Shown: piece by piece, positions 24,536 to 31,830 of the stretch
How positions within the stretch are numbered: position 1 is the first letter of the stretch
How the letters are laid out: every line of letters starts with the position of its first letter
Origin: Pacificoceanicola onchidii
GTDB taxonomy: Bacteria; Pseudomonadota; Alphaproteobacteria; Rhodobacterales; Rhodobacteraceae
Reading direction: 5' to 3'
Length of the DNA stretch: 64,000 nt
NCBI RefSeq assembly: GCF_004804335.1
Contig: NZ_SRXY01000001.1
Location: 62,001-126,000 of the forward strand
Position numbers and translations under genes: made by a program
Notes under the pieces: generated by a model
Database searches by the model: none
The model's input: the letters and a program-made list of their open reading frames with translations, nothing else
Told to the model about the DNA's origin: nothing

Positions 24536-25801
24536 ATGAGCAAAGATACGATTAGCATGGATGAGCAGGCACGTGCCATCCTGCGCGGCAACGACCGCGG
24601 CGGCTACACCGTGCCGACGGCGGGGCTCTACCCCTACCAGTGGAACTGGGACAGCGCCTTTGCGGCCTGGGGGTTTGCCCAGTTCGATCTGGAGCGGGCC
24701 TGGGACGAGCTGACCACGCTGTTCGACGGTCAGTGGCCGAGCGGCATGGTCCCGCACATCCAGTTCCACCAGCCGGATCCGGGGTATTTCCCCGGGGCCG
24801 ACGTCTGGGGCGCGGAGACCAAGGGGCCGGTGCCGAGCTCTGGCGTGAGCCAGCCTCCGGTTGCGGCGACCTTCGCCCTCGCCGTGTACCGCAAGAACCC
24901 GGATCAGGGACAAGCGGCGCTGAAGGCGCTGTTCCCCAAGATGGTGAAGTGGCACCGCTGGTTCATGGACTGGCGCAATGACAATGGCGCGATCTTCATC
25001 ACGCACCCGTGGGAAGCCGGCCGGGACAACGCGCCGGACTGGGACGAAGCCATGGCGGCGATCGATCCGGTGGGTGTCGGCGAATACACCCGCCGCGACA
25101 CAAGCCATGTCGATCCGGCGATGCGCCCCACGAAGGCAGACTACGACCGCTACATCTGGCTTGTTCAGCGTGGCAGCCGTCTGGACTGGGACGAGGCGGC
25201 GATGGCACAGGATATGCCGTTCAAGGTGGCCGATCCGACCATGACCTTCATCCTGCTGCGCGCCAACCGGGATCTGGCGACAATCGCCGATGCCCTGGGC
25301 GAAGACCGCACGGAGATCGACGGCTGGACCAAGGTGCTGGAGGCGGGCACGGCCCGGCTGCGCAACCCCGAGACCGGCAGCTACAACGCGGTCAACCTGA
25401 TCACCGGCAATCACACCGGGAACGTGTCCAACGCGTCTTTCCTGTGCTGGTACGCGGGGATCGAAAGCGCGGACATGATGCGCGAGCTGCATGAGGCTTT
25501 CGAGACCTGCAGCTATCCGGTGGCAAGCCACAAGCCCGGAGACGAGACCTTCGACGCCAAGCGGTACTGGCGCGGGCCGACCTGGGCCATCGTCAATGCG
25601 CTGATCGGGTACGGTCTGGCCGGTATGGGCCATCATGCCGAAGCGCAGAAGCTGCGGGCGCTCACCGCCGGGCTGATCGCGAAATACGGTTTCGCGGAAT
25701 ACTTTGACCCCACATCCGGCGATCCCGCCGGGGGCGGGACGTTTACATGGACGGCGGCCGTATGGCTTGCCTGGGCTTCGCCGAACGTGGAGGGCGCATA
25801 A
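24536..25801 (+). CDS. GH63/MGH1-like glycoside hydrolase, probable glucosyl- or mannosylglycerate hydrolase
   Basis: A 421-residue cytoplasmic (alpha/alpha)6-barrel enzyme of the GH63/mannosylglycerate-hydrolase type, with no signal peptide. The start [26 protein letters not shown] is characteristic. The likely catalytic acid is Asp164 in [11 protein letters not shown] and the likely base Glu388 in FAEYFDP, by analogy with the Thermus enzyme. ATG at 24536 is chosen because AAAGGA lies 8 bases before it; an ATG at 24527 overlaps that site. It lies between the permease and ATPase genes, so it hydrolyses the imported glycoside inside the cell. Substrate identity is inferred from family. Confidence 0.85.
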   Translation: MSKDTISMDEQARAILRGNDRGGYTVPTAGLYPYQWNWDSAFAAWGFAQFDLERAWDELTTLFDGQWPSGMVPHIQFHQPDPGYFPGADVWGAETKGPVPSSGVSQPPVAATFALAVYRKNPDQGQAALKALFPKMVKWHRWFMDWRNDNGAIFITHPWEAGRDNAPDWDEAMAAIDPVGVGEYTRRDTSHVDPAMRPTKADYDRYIWLVQRGSRLDWDEAAMAQDMPFKVADPTMTFILLRANRDLATIADALGEDRTEIDGWTKVLEAGTARLRNPETGSYNAVNLITGNHTGNVSNASFLCWYAGIESADMMRELHEAFETCSYPVASHKPGDETFDAKRYWRGPTWAIVNALIGYGLAGMGHHAEAQKLRALTAGLIAKYGFAEYFDPTSGDPAGGGTFTWTAAVWLAWASPNVEGA

Positions 25802-26847
25802 TGGGATCGATCAAACTGAATGCCGTAGAAAAATGGTACGGCTCGGCTCAGGTTATCAAGGGCGTTGACCTTGAGATTTCCGATGGTGAATTTGTCGTCT
25901 TTGTCGGCCCGTCGGGCTGTGGCAAGTCCACCCTGCTGCGGATGATCGGCGGTCTGGAAGACATCAGCCGCGGTGTTCTGGAAATCGACGGGCGCGATGC
26001 CACTGCCGAGCCGCCCTCGAAGCGCGGCCTTGCGATGGTGTTCCAGAGCTACGCGCTCTATCCGCACATGTCCGTGCGCGACAACGTCGGGTTCTCGCTG
26101 AAAACCTCCGGTGTGCCGAAGGACGAGATCGCCCGCAAGGTGGATGAGGCGGCCGAGGTGCTCAAGCTTGGGCCCTATCTGGAACGTCGCCCCAAGGACC
26201 TCTCTGGCGGCCAGCGCCAGCGTGTGGCCATCGGGCGCTGCATCGTGCGGGATCCCACGGCCTTCCTGTTCGACGAGCCTTTGTCGAACCTTGACGCGGC
26301 TCTGCGCGTGGAGATGCGCTACGAGATCGCCAAGCTGCACCAGTCGCTGAAGTCGACGATGATCTACGTGACCCACGATCAGGTGGAAGCCATGACTCTG
26401 GCGGATCGCATCGTCGTGCTGGAGTTCGGCAAGATCGCGCAGGTCGGCTCGCCGCGCGAGCTGTATGAGCGGCCCGCAAACCTGTTTGTGGCGCAGTTCA
26501 TCGGCAGCCCGAAGATGAACATCCTGCCCTGCACCACCTCCGGCGGCGAATACCGTCTGGAAGGCGGACGCGGCGGCGCGTTCACCGGCGATCATGGTGC
26601 GGTGCACCTGGGCATTCGCCCGGAACACATCGCGGTCGGCGCTTCTGGCAGTGGCCAGTGTGACGGGGTGGTCGACGTGATCGAATACCTCGGCGCGGAC
26701 AGCTACCTGGTGATCGACTGCGGTCCACTGGGCAAGATCACCCAGCGGTCCAGCGGTGACGTGACCCACGCGCCGGGCGATCAGGTTGGCCTGACCTTCG
26801 ACGCGGACCGGTTGTCGTTCTTTGATGGGGACGGCCTGCGCGTCTGA
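25801..26847 (+). CDS. ABC sugar transporter ATPase (UgpC/MsmK type)
   Basis: A 348-residue ATP-binding subunit that powers the sugar importer. Walker A is GPSGCGKST, the Q loop [10 protein letters not shown], the signature LSGGQRQR, Walker [12 protein letters not shown], and the H loop VTHD. The C-terminal TOBE/OB domain (about 240-348, LGIRPEHI) marks the carbohydrate (CUT1) class. Its ATG shares one base with the hydrolase stop (TAATG), and it ends the operon before a strong terminator. Confidence 0.95.
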   Translation: MGSIKLNAVEKWYGSAQVIKGVDLEISDGEFVVFVGPSGCGKSTLLRMIGGLEDISRGVLEIDGRDATAEPPSKRGLAMVFQSYALYPHMSVRDNVGFSLKTSGVPKDEIARKVDEAAEVLKLGPYLERRPKDLSGGQRQRVAIGRCIVRDPTAFLFDEPLSNLDAALRVEMRYEIAKLHQSLKSTMIYVTHDQVEAMTLADRIVVLEFGKIAQVGSPRELYERPANLFVAQFIGSPKMNILPCTTSGGEYRLEGGRGGAFTGDHGAVHLGIRPEHIAVGASGSGQCDGVVDVIEYLGADSYLVIDCGPLGKITQRSSGDVTHAPGDQVGLTFDADRLSFFDGDGLRV

Positions 26848-26887
26848 GCGGGCAACGGACCTAAGGGGGCGTTTTGTCCCCTCCCCC

Positions 26888-26914
26888 AAGGCGCGGTCTC
26901 AGGCCGCGCCTTTT
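26888..26914 (+). terminator. Rho-independent terminator of the sugar ABC operon
   Basis: Stem AAGGCGCGG / CCGCGCCTT around a short loop, ending in TTTT, 40 bases after the ATPase stop. Confidence 0.9.
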
Positions 26915-26921
26915 GCATGAG

Positions 26922-26942
26922 GTCCCGGATCAGGTCCGGGAC
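26922..26942. repeat. 8-5-8 palindromic repeat
   Basis: Arms GTCCCGGA and TCCGGGAC around TCAGG, directly after the terminator. The same design occurs at 13334-13354 and 31801-31821. Confidence 0.75.
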
Positions 26943-26974
26943 GGGGCGTGTTCAACGCGCCAGAAGGGCCAACT

Positions 26975-27859
26975 TCAGCGCGCGACCGCAGCCGCCACCC
27001 GCGTCACCTGCGGCGCATCCGGCGTGTCGGGCCATGTGACCAGCACGATGGCGCAGCCGGTGATCTTGTTCTCGGCCACCAGATCGGGCAACCCGGCGAG
27101 CGTGCCGTGATAGGCGCGCTCGTCCGGTTTTGACACCTCGACCGCCACCGAAACCGGCGCATCCCCCGGCAGGCCGCGTTCCATCAGCGCGCCCGCGATC
27201 CGCCCGGCCTGCGCCACCCCCATATAGAAGGCCGTTGTTGTGCCCGGGCCGCTCATTTTCGCGGTATCGGGCAGAGGATCCCCGGCCCGCGCCATGCCGG
27301 TGGTCAACACCAGCGTATTGGCCACGCCGCGCTCGGTCAGGCTCTGGCCCATCGTCGCCGCCGCCGCGCAGACCGCCGTGATGCCGGGGATGATTTCAAC
27401 GGGGATGGCATGGTTGTTGGCCGCGGCGATCTCCTCTCCCGCCCGGCCAAACACCCCCGGATCCCCCGACTTCAGGCGAACCACGCGACGGCCCTTCAGA
27501 GCCTCTTCAACGATGACGTCATTGATCCTTTGCTGCGGCCAGGAATGGTTGCCCACGTGCTTGCCGACAAAGACCAGCTCTGCGCCGGGCCGGACAAAAC
27601 CCAGAACCTCGTCATCGACGAGCCGATCATAGAACACCACATCCGCCGCCCCGATGCGGTTCACCGCGCGCAGGGTCAGAAGGTCCTTCGCCCCCGGCCC
27701 GCAGCCGATCAGCGCGATCTGCCCCTGCCCCGGCACCGGTTCGGCCGTCTCGGCCCCACGGCGACGGATGGTCGGCAGGCGATCGGCCATATTGCGGACA
27801 AAGCGCAGGATGGTGCCGGGCAGCGGAGTGGCGGGCGCGGTGGGCATCAGGCTTTTCAT
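26975..27859 (-). CDS. cobA: Uroporphyrinogen-III C-methyltransferase
   Basis: A 294-residue SAM-dependent methyltransferase that makes precorrin-2, the common precursor of siroheme and cobalamin. The SAM and substrate motifs are present: IGCGPGAKDLLTLRA, VFYDRLVD, RLKSGDPGVFGRAGEE, and VPGITA-like IIPGITAVCAAAA. There is an N-terminal extension of about 45 residues. It is the last gene of the minus-strand nitrate run, 12 bases after the TrpD2-like gene, which makes sense because nitrite reductase NirB needs siroheme. The dehydrogenase/chelatase step (CysG N-terminal part) is not present here. Confidence 0.93.
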   Translation of the reverse strand: MKSLMPTAPATPLPGTILRFVRNMADRLPTIRRRGAETAEPVPGQGQIALIGCGPGAKDLLTLRAVNRIGAADVVFYDRLVDDEVLGFVRPGAELVFVGKHVGNHSWPQQRINDVIVEEALKGRRVVRLKSGDPGVFGRAGEEIAAANNHAIPVEIIPGITAVCAAAATMGQSLTERGVANTLVLTTGMARAGDPLPDTAKMSGPGTTTAFYMGVAQAGRIAGALMERGLPGDAPVSVAVEVSKPDERAYHGTLAGLPDLVAENKITGCAIVLVTWPDTPDAPQVTRVAAAVAR

Positions 27860-27871
27860 GGCGGCTCTCCT

Positions 27872-28828
27872 TCAGGCGGCCCGCGCGCGGGTGCGTGCGG
27901 TCCAGAGGTCTTTGGTGTGGGTTTCAGGCGCGTCATCGCCCAGAGTGCTCAGCGCCAGGGCAGCGGTGCCGGTGACAATGGCTTCGGCAAAATCATCGGT
28001 GAGCGCGCCATCCCAGAGCGCGGTCAGCGCAGAGGCATCCCGCGCGCCGTCGTCAAGACGGCGGGTTTCGTCGCGCAGCATCGGCAGGCTGTCTTCCCAG
28101 GGCGCACCGGCGCGCAGGCCAAAGCCCGCGATGGCCTTGGCCGGATTGCGTTCAAACTCGCCGCCGCCGCCCTTGATCACCGAAAGCCCCTGCCAGCCCA
28201 GAAGATGCGCGGCATCGGCCTGCAGCAGGCGATAAGACGGATGAAAAACGCCCTGCACGCTGGCAGAGGCCCGCGCCGGGTTGAGCATGCGGCAGACGGT
28301 GTTCACGCAGGAACGCAGCCCCAGTTTGCTGCGCAGGCCCAGCAGCGCGAACAAGGCAGGCGAGAGCGTCTCCAAAGGCAGATAGGCGATGCCGTCACGG
28401 TCCAGCAGGCGACCGGCCGCTTCGGGGCCATCGGCCAATCCTATGCCCGCCGCAGCCAGCCCGCCGCGCACAGCCGGGTCCTGCCCGTTCCAGCCATGGA
28501 TCAGCACACGGTGACCGGCCTGCGCCACGAGTTTGGCGGAAAGCAGGAACCACGGCAGGCCGCGCGTGCGCCCGGCGGCATAGCTCGGCCAGTCCAGATC
28601 CGCTTGCGGCATGACGGGCAGCGCGGCCTGCGCACCTGCGGACAGGCCCGCGATTTCCGGGGCCTCCTCGCCTTTCATCCGGAGCAGCATCAGCAAGGCG
28701 CCGATGGCTTCGGGATCCGCCGTGCCGGAGAGCATCTGGGTCATGGCGTCCCGGGCTTCGTCAAAGGTCAGCGACCGCGCGCGGCCCGGACCACGGCCCA
28801 GCGTTCTGACGTGCCCGGACAGGCTCAT
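27872..28828 (-). CDS. TrpD2/YbiB-like protein (anthranilate phosphoribosyltransferase fold)
   Basis: A 318-residue protein of the glycosyltransferase family that contains TrpD. The N-terminal helical bundle (LTFDEARDAMTQMLSGTADPEAIGALLMLLRMKGE) matches TrpD, and KGGGGEFERNP occupies the position of a later family motif. The TrpD glycine-rich phosphoribosyl pyrophosphate loop GTGGD is replaced by HGWNGQD, so true TrpD activity is unlikely; TrpD2/YbiB relatives bind nucleic acids. It overlaps nasA by 4 bases and precedes cobA, and similar genes are found in nitrate assimilation operons of relatives. Its role there is not known. Confidence 0.8.
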   Translation of the reverse strand: MSLSGHVRTLGRGPGRARSLTFDEARDAMTQMLSGTADPEAIGALLMLLRMKGEEAPEIAGLSAGAQAALPVMPQADLDWPSYAAGRTRGLPWFLLSAKLVAQAGHRVLIHGWNGQDPAVRGGLAAAGIGLADGPEAAGRLLDRDGIAYLPLETLSPALFALLGLRSKLGLRSCVNTVCRMLNPARASASVQGVFHPSYRLLQADAAHLLGWQGLSVIKGGGGEFERNPAKAIAGFGLRAGAPWEDSLPMLRDETRRLDDGARDASALTALWDGALTDDFAEAIVTGTAALALSTLGDDAPETHTKDLWTARTRARAA

Positions 28829-31440
28829 TCCGCAGCCTCCCGGTGCCGCAGACGTTCAAGGATCGTTGCGATTTCAGGACGGCAGGAGCCACAGTTTGTC
28901 CCGGCGCGCAGGGCCGATCCCACCGCATCCACGCTGATCAGACCTTCGGTTTCGACAGCGTTGACGATGGTGTTCACCCCCACGTCGAAACAGGCGCAAA
29001 GCGTCGGGCCCGGATCCGGGCGGCCCACGGGCGGACGGCCCGTGAGCACATCGGCCTGTTCTTCGCCCGGCAGCTGCGCGAGGTAGTCGCGCACCACGGC
29101 GACCGGCTCGGGCGCGATGAAGAGAGCCGCAATGATCCGGCCCTCTTCGAAGAAGGCGATGCGGGCGGAGCCGCGGTTGACGTCGACCAGCGATTGCACC
29201 TCTGCATCCGGCAGGCCAAAGAGCGCGCGCGCCTCGGCCTCCCAATCGGTGACCTCCTTCAGTCCGGCCATTTCCATGCGCCAGCCGGATTTGGTGCGGG
29301 CGCGGGCCCAATACTCGGCCTGCGGATTCAGGGGTTGTGCGCTGACGGCAAAGCCGTACCAGCGGGCCTTGAACGGCGAGACCGCGACGACGGAGGCCTT
29401 GCTTTCCGGCTGGCCCGAGACAGGATCGGTGACAGCCGCCACCAGCGTGTCAATCCGGGCCGAAGGCGCGGTCTCGCCGGTCCAGTGCATGGGGGCAAAA
29501 ACCTGCCCGCGGGTCACGGCATCGGTGATGCGGGCGCGCAGGATGCCTTCGCCCTGTGGGCTGCGTACGCTCACCAGATCATTGGGTTTGATCCCGTGGT
29601 TTTCTGCGTCGAGCGGGTGGATTTCGAGGAAGGGTTCGGCGAGATGCGCCGACAGGCGCGGTGAGAGAGCCGTGCGGGTCATGGTATGCCATTGGTCGCG
29701 CAAACGTCCGGTGTTGAGCACGAAGGGAAAGCGCGGGGCGCGTCGGGATTCCGGCGGGCGGTGCGTCAGCGGCAACATCTTTGCCTTGCCGTTCGCGTGG
29801 TAGAAGGCCCCGTCCGCAAAGAAGCGTCCGCCCCGACGCGCGGCGGAAACCGGCCAGCGGGTCGGCTCCAGCGCGTCAAAGCCCGCATCATCCAGATCGC
29901 TGAAACCGGAGATGTCGAAATCGCGACCGAACTGCGCCGCCACGCCGGAAAGCGCGGCGTATTCGCGGAAAATCTCGGCCGGGGTTTCAAAGTCGAAGGC
30001 GTCGTGCCAGCCCATGCGGCGGCCCACGGCGCACAGGATGTCCCAATCGGCGCGCGCCGCGCCGGGCGTGGCCAGGACCGTGCGCTGGCGCGAGATCGTG
30101 CGGTCCGAATTGGTCACCGTGCCGGATTTCTCGGCCCATGCCGAAGCAGGCAGAACCACATCCGCCAGCCGCGCCGTGTCGGTCTGGGCCGTGATATCGG
30201 AGACCACGACAAAATCGCAGCCCGCGATGGCGGCCTGCACCGCGCTGGCATCGGGCATGGAGACGGCGGGGTTGGTGTGGATGATCCACAGCGCCTTGAT
30301 CTTGCCCGCGCCCACGGCGTTGAACATGTCGACCGCCTTGAGTCCCGGCTGGGTCGGGATCGTGGGGGCGGACCAGAAGTCCCGCACGGCGGTGCGGTGT
30401 TCGGCGTTTTCGATGTCGAGGTGGCAGGCCAGCATGTTGGCCAGACCGCCCACCTCGCGCCCGCCCATGGCGTTGGGCTGGCCGGTGACGCTGAGCGGGC
30501 CAAGACCCGGCTTGCCGATGCGGCCCGTGGCGAGGTGGCAGTTGAGGATCGCGTTGACCTTGTCGGAGCCGGAGGAAGACTGGTTCACGCCCTGGCTGAA
30601 GACGGTGACGACCTTTTCGGTGCCGAGCCAGAGATCATAGAATTGCCGGACAAGCGCCGGATCGAGCCCGGTCGGCTCAAGGCTGCTTTGCCGGGCGGCG
30701 GCGAAGGCCTCTTCGGCCCCGTCGACGTTGCCGAGGAAGGCCGCATCTGTCACGCCGCGCGCCTCGATCTGCGCCAGAAGGCCGTTGAACAGGGCGACAT
30801 CGCTGCCCGCTTCCAGCGGCAGGTGCAGCTCGGCCATATCGCAGCTGGCGGTGCGGCGCGGGTCGATCACGACGATTCTGGTGCCTCGCTCCTTACGCGC
30901 GGCCAGAACCCGCTGGTAGAGCACCGGGTGGCACCAGGCCAGGTTGGAGCCCACCAGCACGATCAGGTCGGCCTCTTCGAGGTCTTCATAGGTGCCGGGG
31001 ACGGTGTCCGTGCCAAAGGCGCGTTTGTGCCCCGCCACGGTGGAGGCCATGCAAAGCCTTGAATTCGTGTCGATATTCGCCGACCCCATGAAGCCTTTCA
31101 TGAGTTTGTTGGCGATGTAATAGTCTTCGTTGAGAAGCTGGCCGGAGACGTAGAAAGCCACGCAGTCCGGGCCGTGCCGGGCAATGGCCTGACCGAATTT
31201 GCCGGCCACGAGGTCCAGTGCCGTGCCCCAATCGCTCTGCGCGCCGCCGATCTGCGGGTGCAGCAGACGCTCGCCCAGACCGACGGTCTCGCCGAGGGCA
31301 GAGCCCTTGGAGCAGAGGCGGCCGTAGTTGGCCGGGTGGTCCGGGTCTCCCCGAACGTCGAGCCCGCCCTGCCCGTCCGCCTTGAGCAGAACGCCGCAGC
31401 CGACACCGCAGTAAGGACAGGTTGAGCGGACTTCAGACAT
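28825..31440 (-). CDS. nasA: Assimilatory nitrate reductase catalytic subunit
   Basis: An 871-residue cytoplasmic molybdoenzyme that reduces nitrate to nitrite. The N-terminal [4Fe-4S] cluster cysteines are C8, C11, C15 and C43 (CPYCGVGC...LCSKG). The molybdopterin domains follow, with the probable Mo-ligand Cys in NSRLCMAS, and a dinucleotide-binding domain (about 570-690). A C-terminal BFD-like [2Fe-2S] domain has C815, C817, C850 and C853, as in Klebsiella-type NasA. No Tat signal is present, in keeping with assimilation. Its ATG shares a base with the nirD stop (TGATG). Expected electron donor: NirB-linked or another NADH/flavin route. Confidence 0.96.
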   Translation of the reverse strand: MSEVRSTCPYCGVGCGVLLKADGQGGLDVRGDPDHPANYGRLCSKGSALGETVGLGERLLHPQIGGAQSDWGTALDLVAGKFGQAIARHGPDCVAFYVSGQLLNEDYYIANKLMKGFMGSANIDTNSRLCMASTVAGHKRAFGTDTVPGTYEDLEEADLIVLVGSNLAWCHPVLYQRVLAARKERGTRIVVIDPRRTASCDMAELHLPLEAGSDVALFNGLLAQIEARGVTDAAFLGNVDGAEEAFAAARQSSLEPTGLDPALVRQFYDLWLGTEKVVTVFSQGVNQSSSGSDKVNAILNCHLATGRIGKPGLGPLSVTGQPNAMGGREVGGLANMLACHLDIENAEHRTAVRDFWSAPTIPTQPGLKAVDMFNAVGAGKIKALWIIHTNPAVSMPDASAVQAAIAGCDFVVVSDITAQTDTARLADVVLPASAWAEKSGTVTNSDRTISRQRTVLATPGAARADWDILCAVGRRMGWHDAFDFETPAEIFREYAALSGVAAQFGRDFDISGFSDLDDAGFDALEPTRWPVSAARRGGRFFADGAFYHANGKAKMLPLTHRPPESRRAPRFPFVLNTGRLRDQWHTMTRTALSPRLSAHLAEPFLEIHPLDAENHGIKPNDLVSVRSPQGEGILRARITDAVTRGQVFAPMHWTGETAPSARIDTLVAAVTDPVSGQPESKASVVAVSPFKARWYGFAVSAQPLNPQAEYWARARTKSGWRMEMAGLKEVTDWEAEARALFGLPDAEVQSLVDVNRGSARIAFFEEGRIIAALFIAPEPVAVVRDYLAQLPGEEQADVLTGRPPVGRPDPGPTLCACFDVGVNTIVNAVETEGLISVDAVGSALRAGTNCGSCRPEIATILERLRHREAAE

Positions 31441-31772
31441 CAGGCAGCACCCCGCGCCAGAACGCTTTCGCGTTCGAGCAGAACCCGCGTGCCGTCGAGC
31501 CGGACGGGATAGGTCTGCAGGTGTCCTTCGCCGGTGCCGAGCAGCGCGCCGGTTTCGAGGTCAAAGACCGAGTTGTCGATCGGGCAGGCCACGCGGGTGC
31601 CATGCACGATGCCTTCGGACAGCGGCCCGCCATCCTGCGTGCAGGCGTTGGAGGTGGCAAAGACCTGCGCTTCGCCGGTGCGAAACAGGCCAATGTCGCC
31701 GAAATGCGTTTTGACAACGCGGGCGCCGGGCAGAGGGATGTCATTGAGGTCTGCAACGTCGATCCAGGACAT
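31440..31772 (-). CDS. nirD: Nitrite reductase small subunit (Rieske-like, histidine ligands replaced)
   Basis: A 110-residue Rieske-fold protein that works with NirB. The two cluster loops are recognisable, CTQDGGPL and CPIDNSVFDL, but the canonical CPHxGGPL and CPLHN histidines are Gln46 and Asp66. C44 and C63 remain. A normal [2Fe-2S] Rieske cluster is therefore unlikely, as in E. coli NirD, which also lacks one. It overlaps nasA by one base and follows nirB by 58 bases, where a palindromic repeat sits. Confidence 0.92.
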   Translation of the reverse strand: MSWIDVADLNDIPLPGARVVKTHFGDIGLFRTGEAQVFATSNACTQDGGPLSEGIVHGTRVACPIDNSVFDLETGALLGTGEGHLQTYPVRLDGTRVLLERESVLARGAA

Positions 31773-31800
31773 GGATGCTTCTCCTGTGTTGGGCGGTGAG

Positions 31801-31821
31801 GTCCCGGGTCAGGCCCGGGAC
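31801..31821. repeat. 8-5-8 palindromic repeat between nirB and nirD
   Basis: Arms GTCCCGGG and CCCGGGAC around TCAGG, inside the nitrate operon. It is the same repeat type as at 13334 and 26922 with a compensatory A-to-G/T-to-C change in the stem, which supports selection or copying of a hairpin. It could weaken transcription into nirD and nasA. Confidence 0.7.
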
Positions 31822-31830
31822 ACGTCTTTC

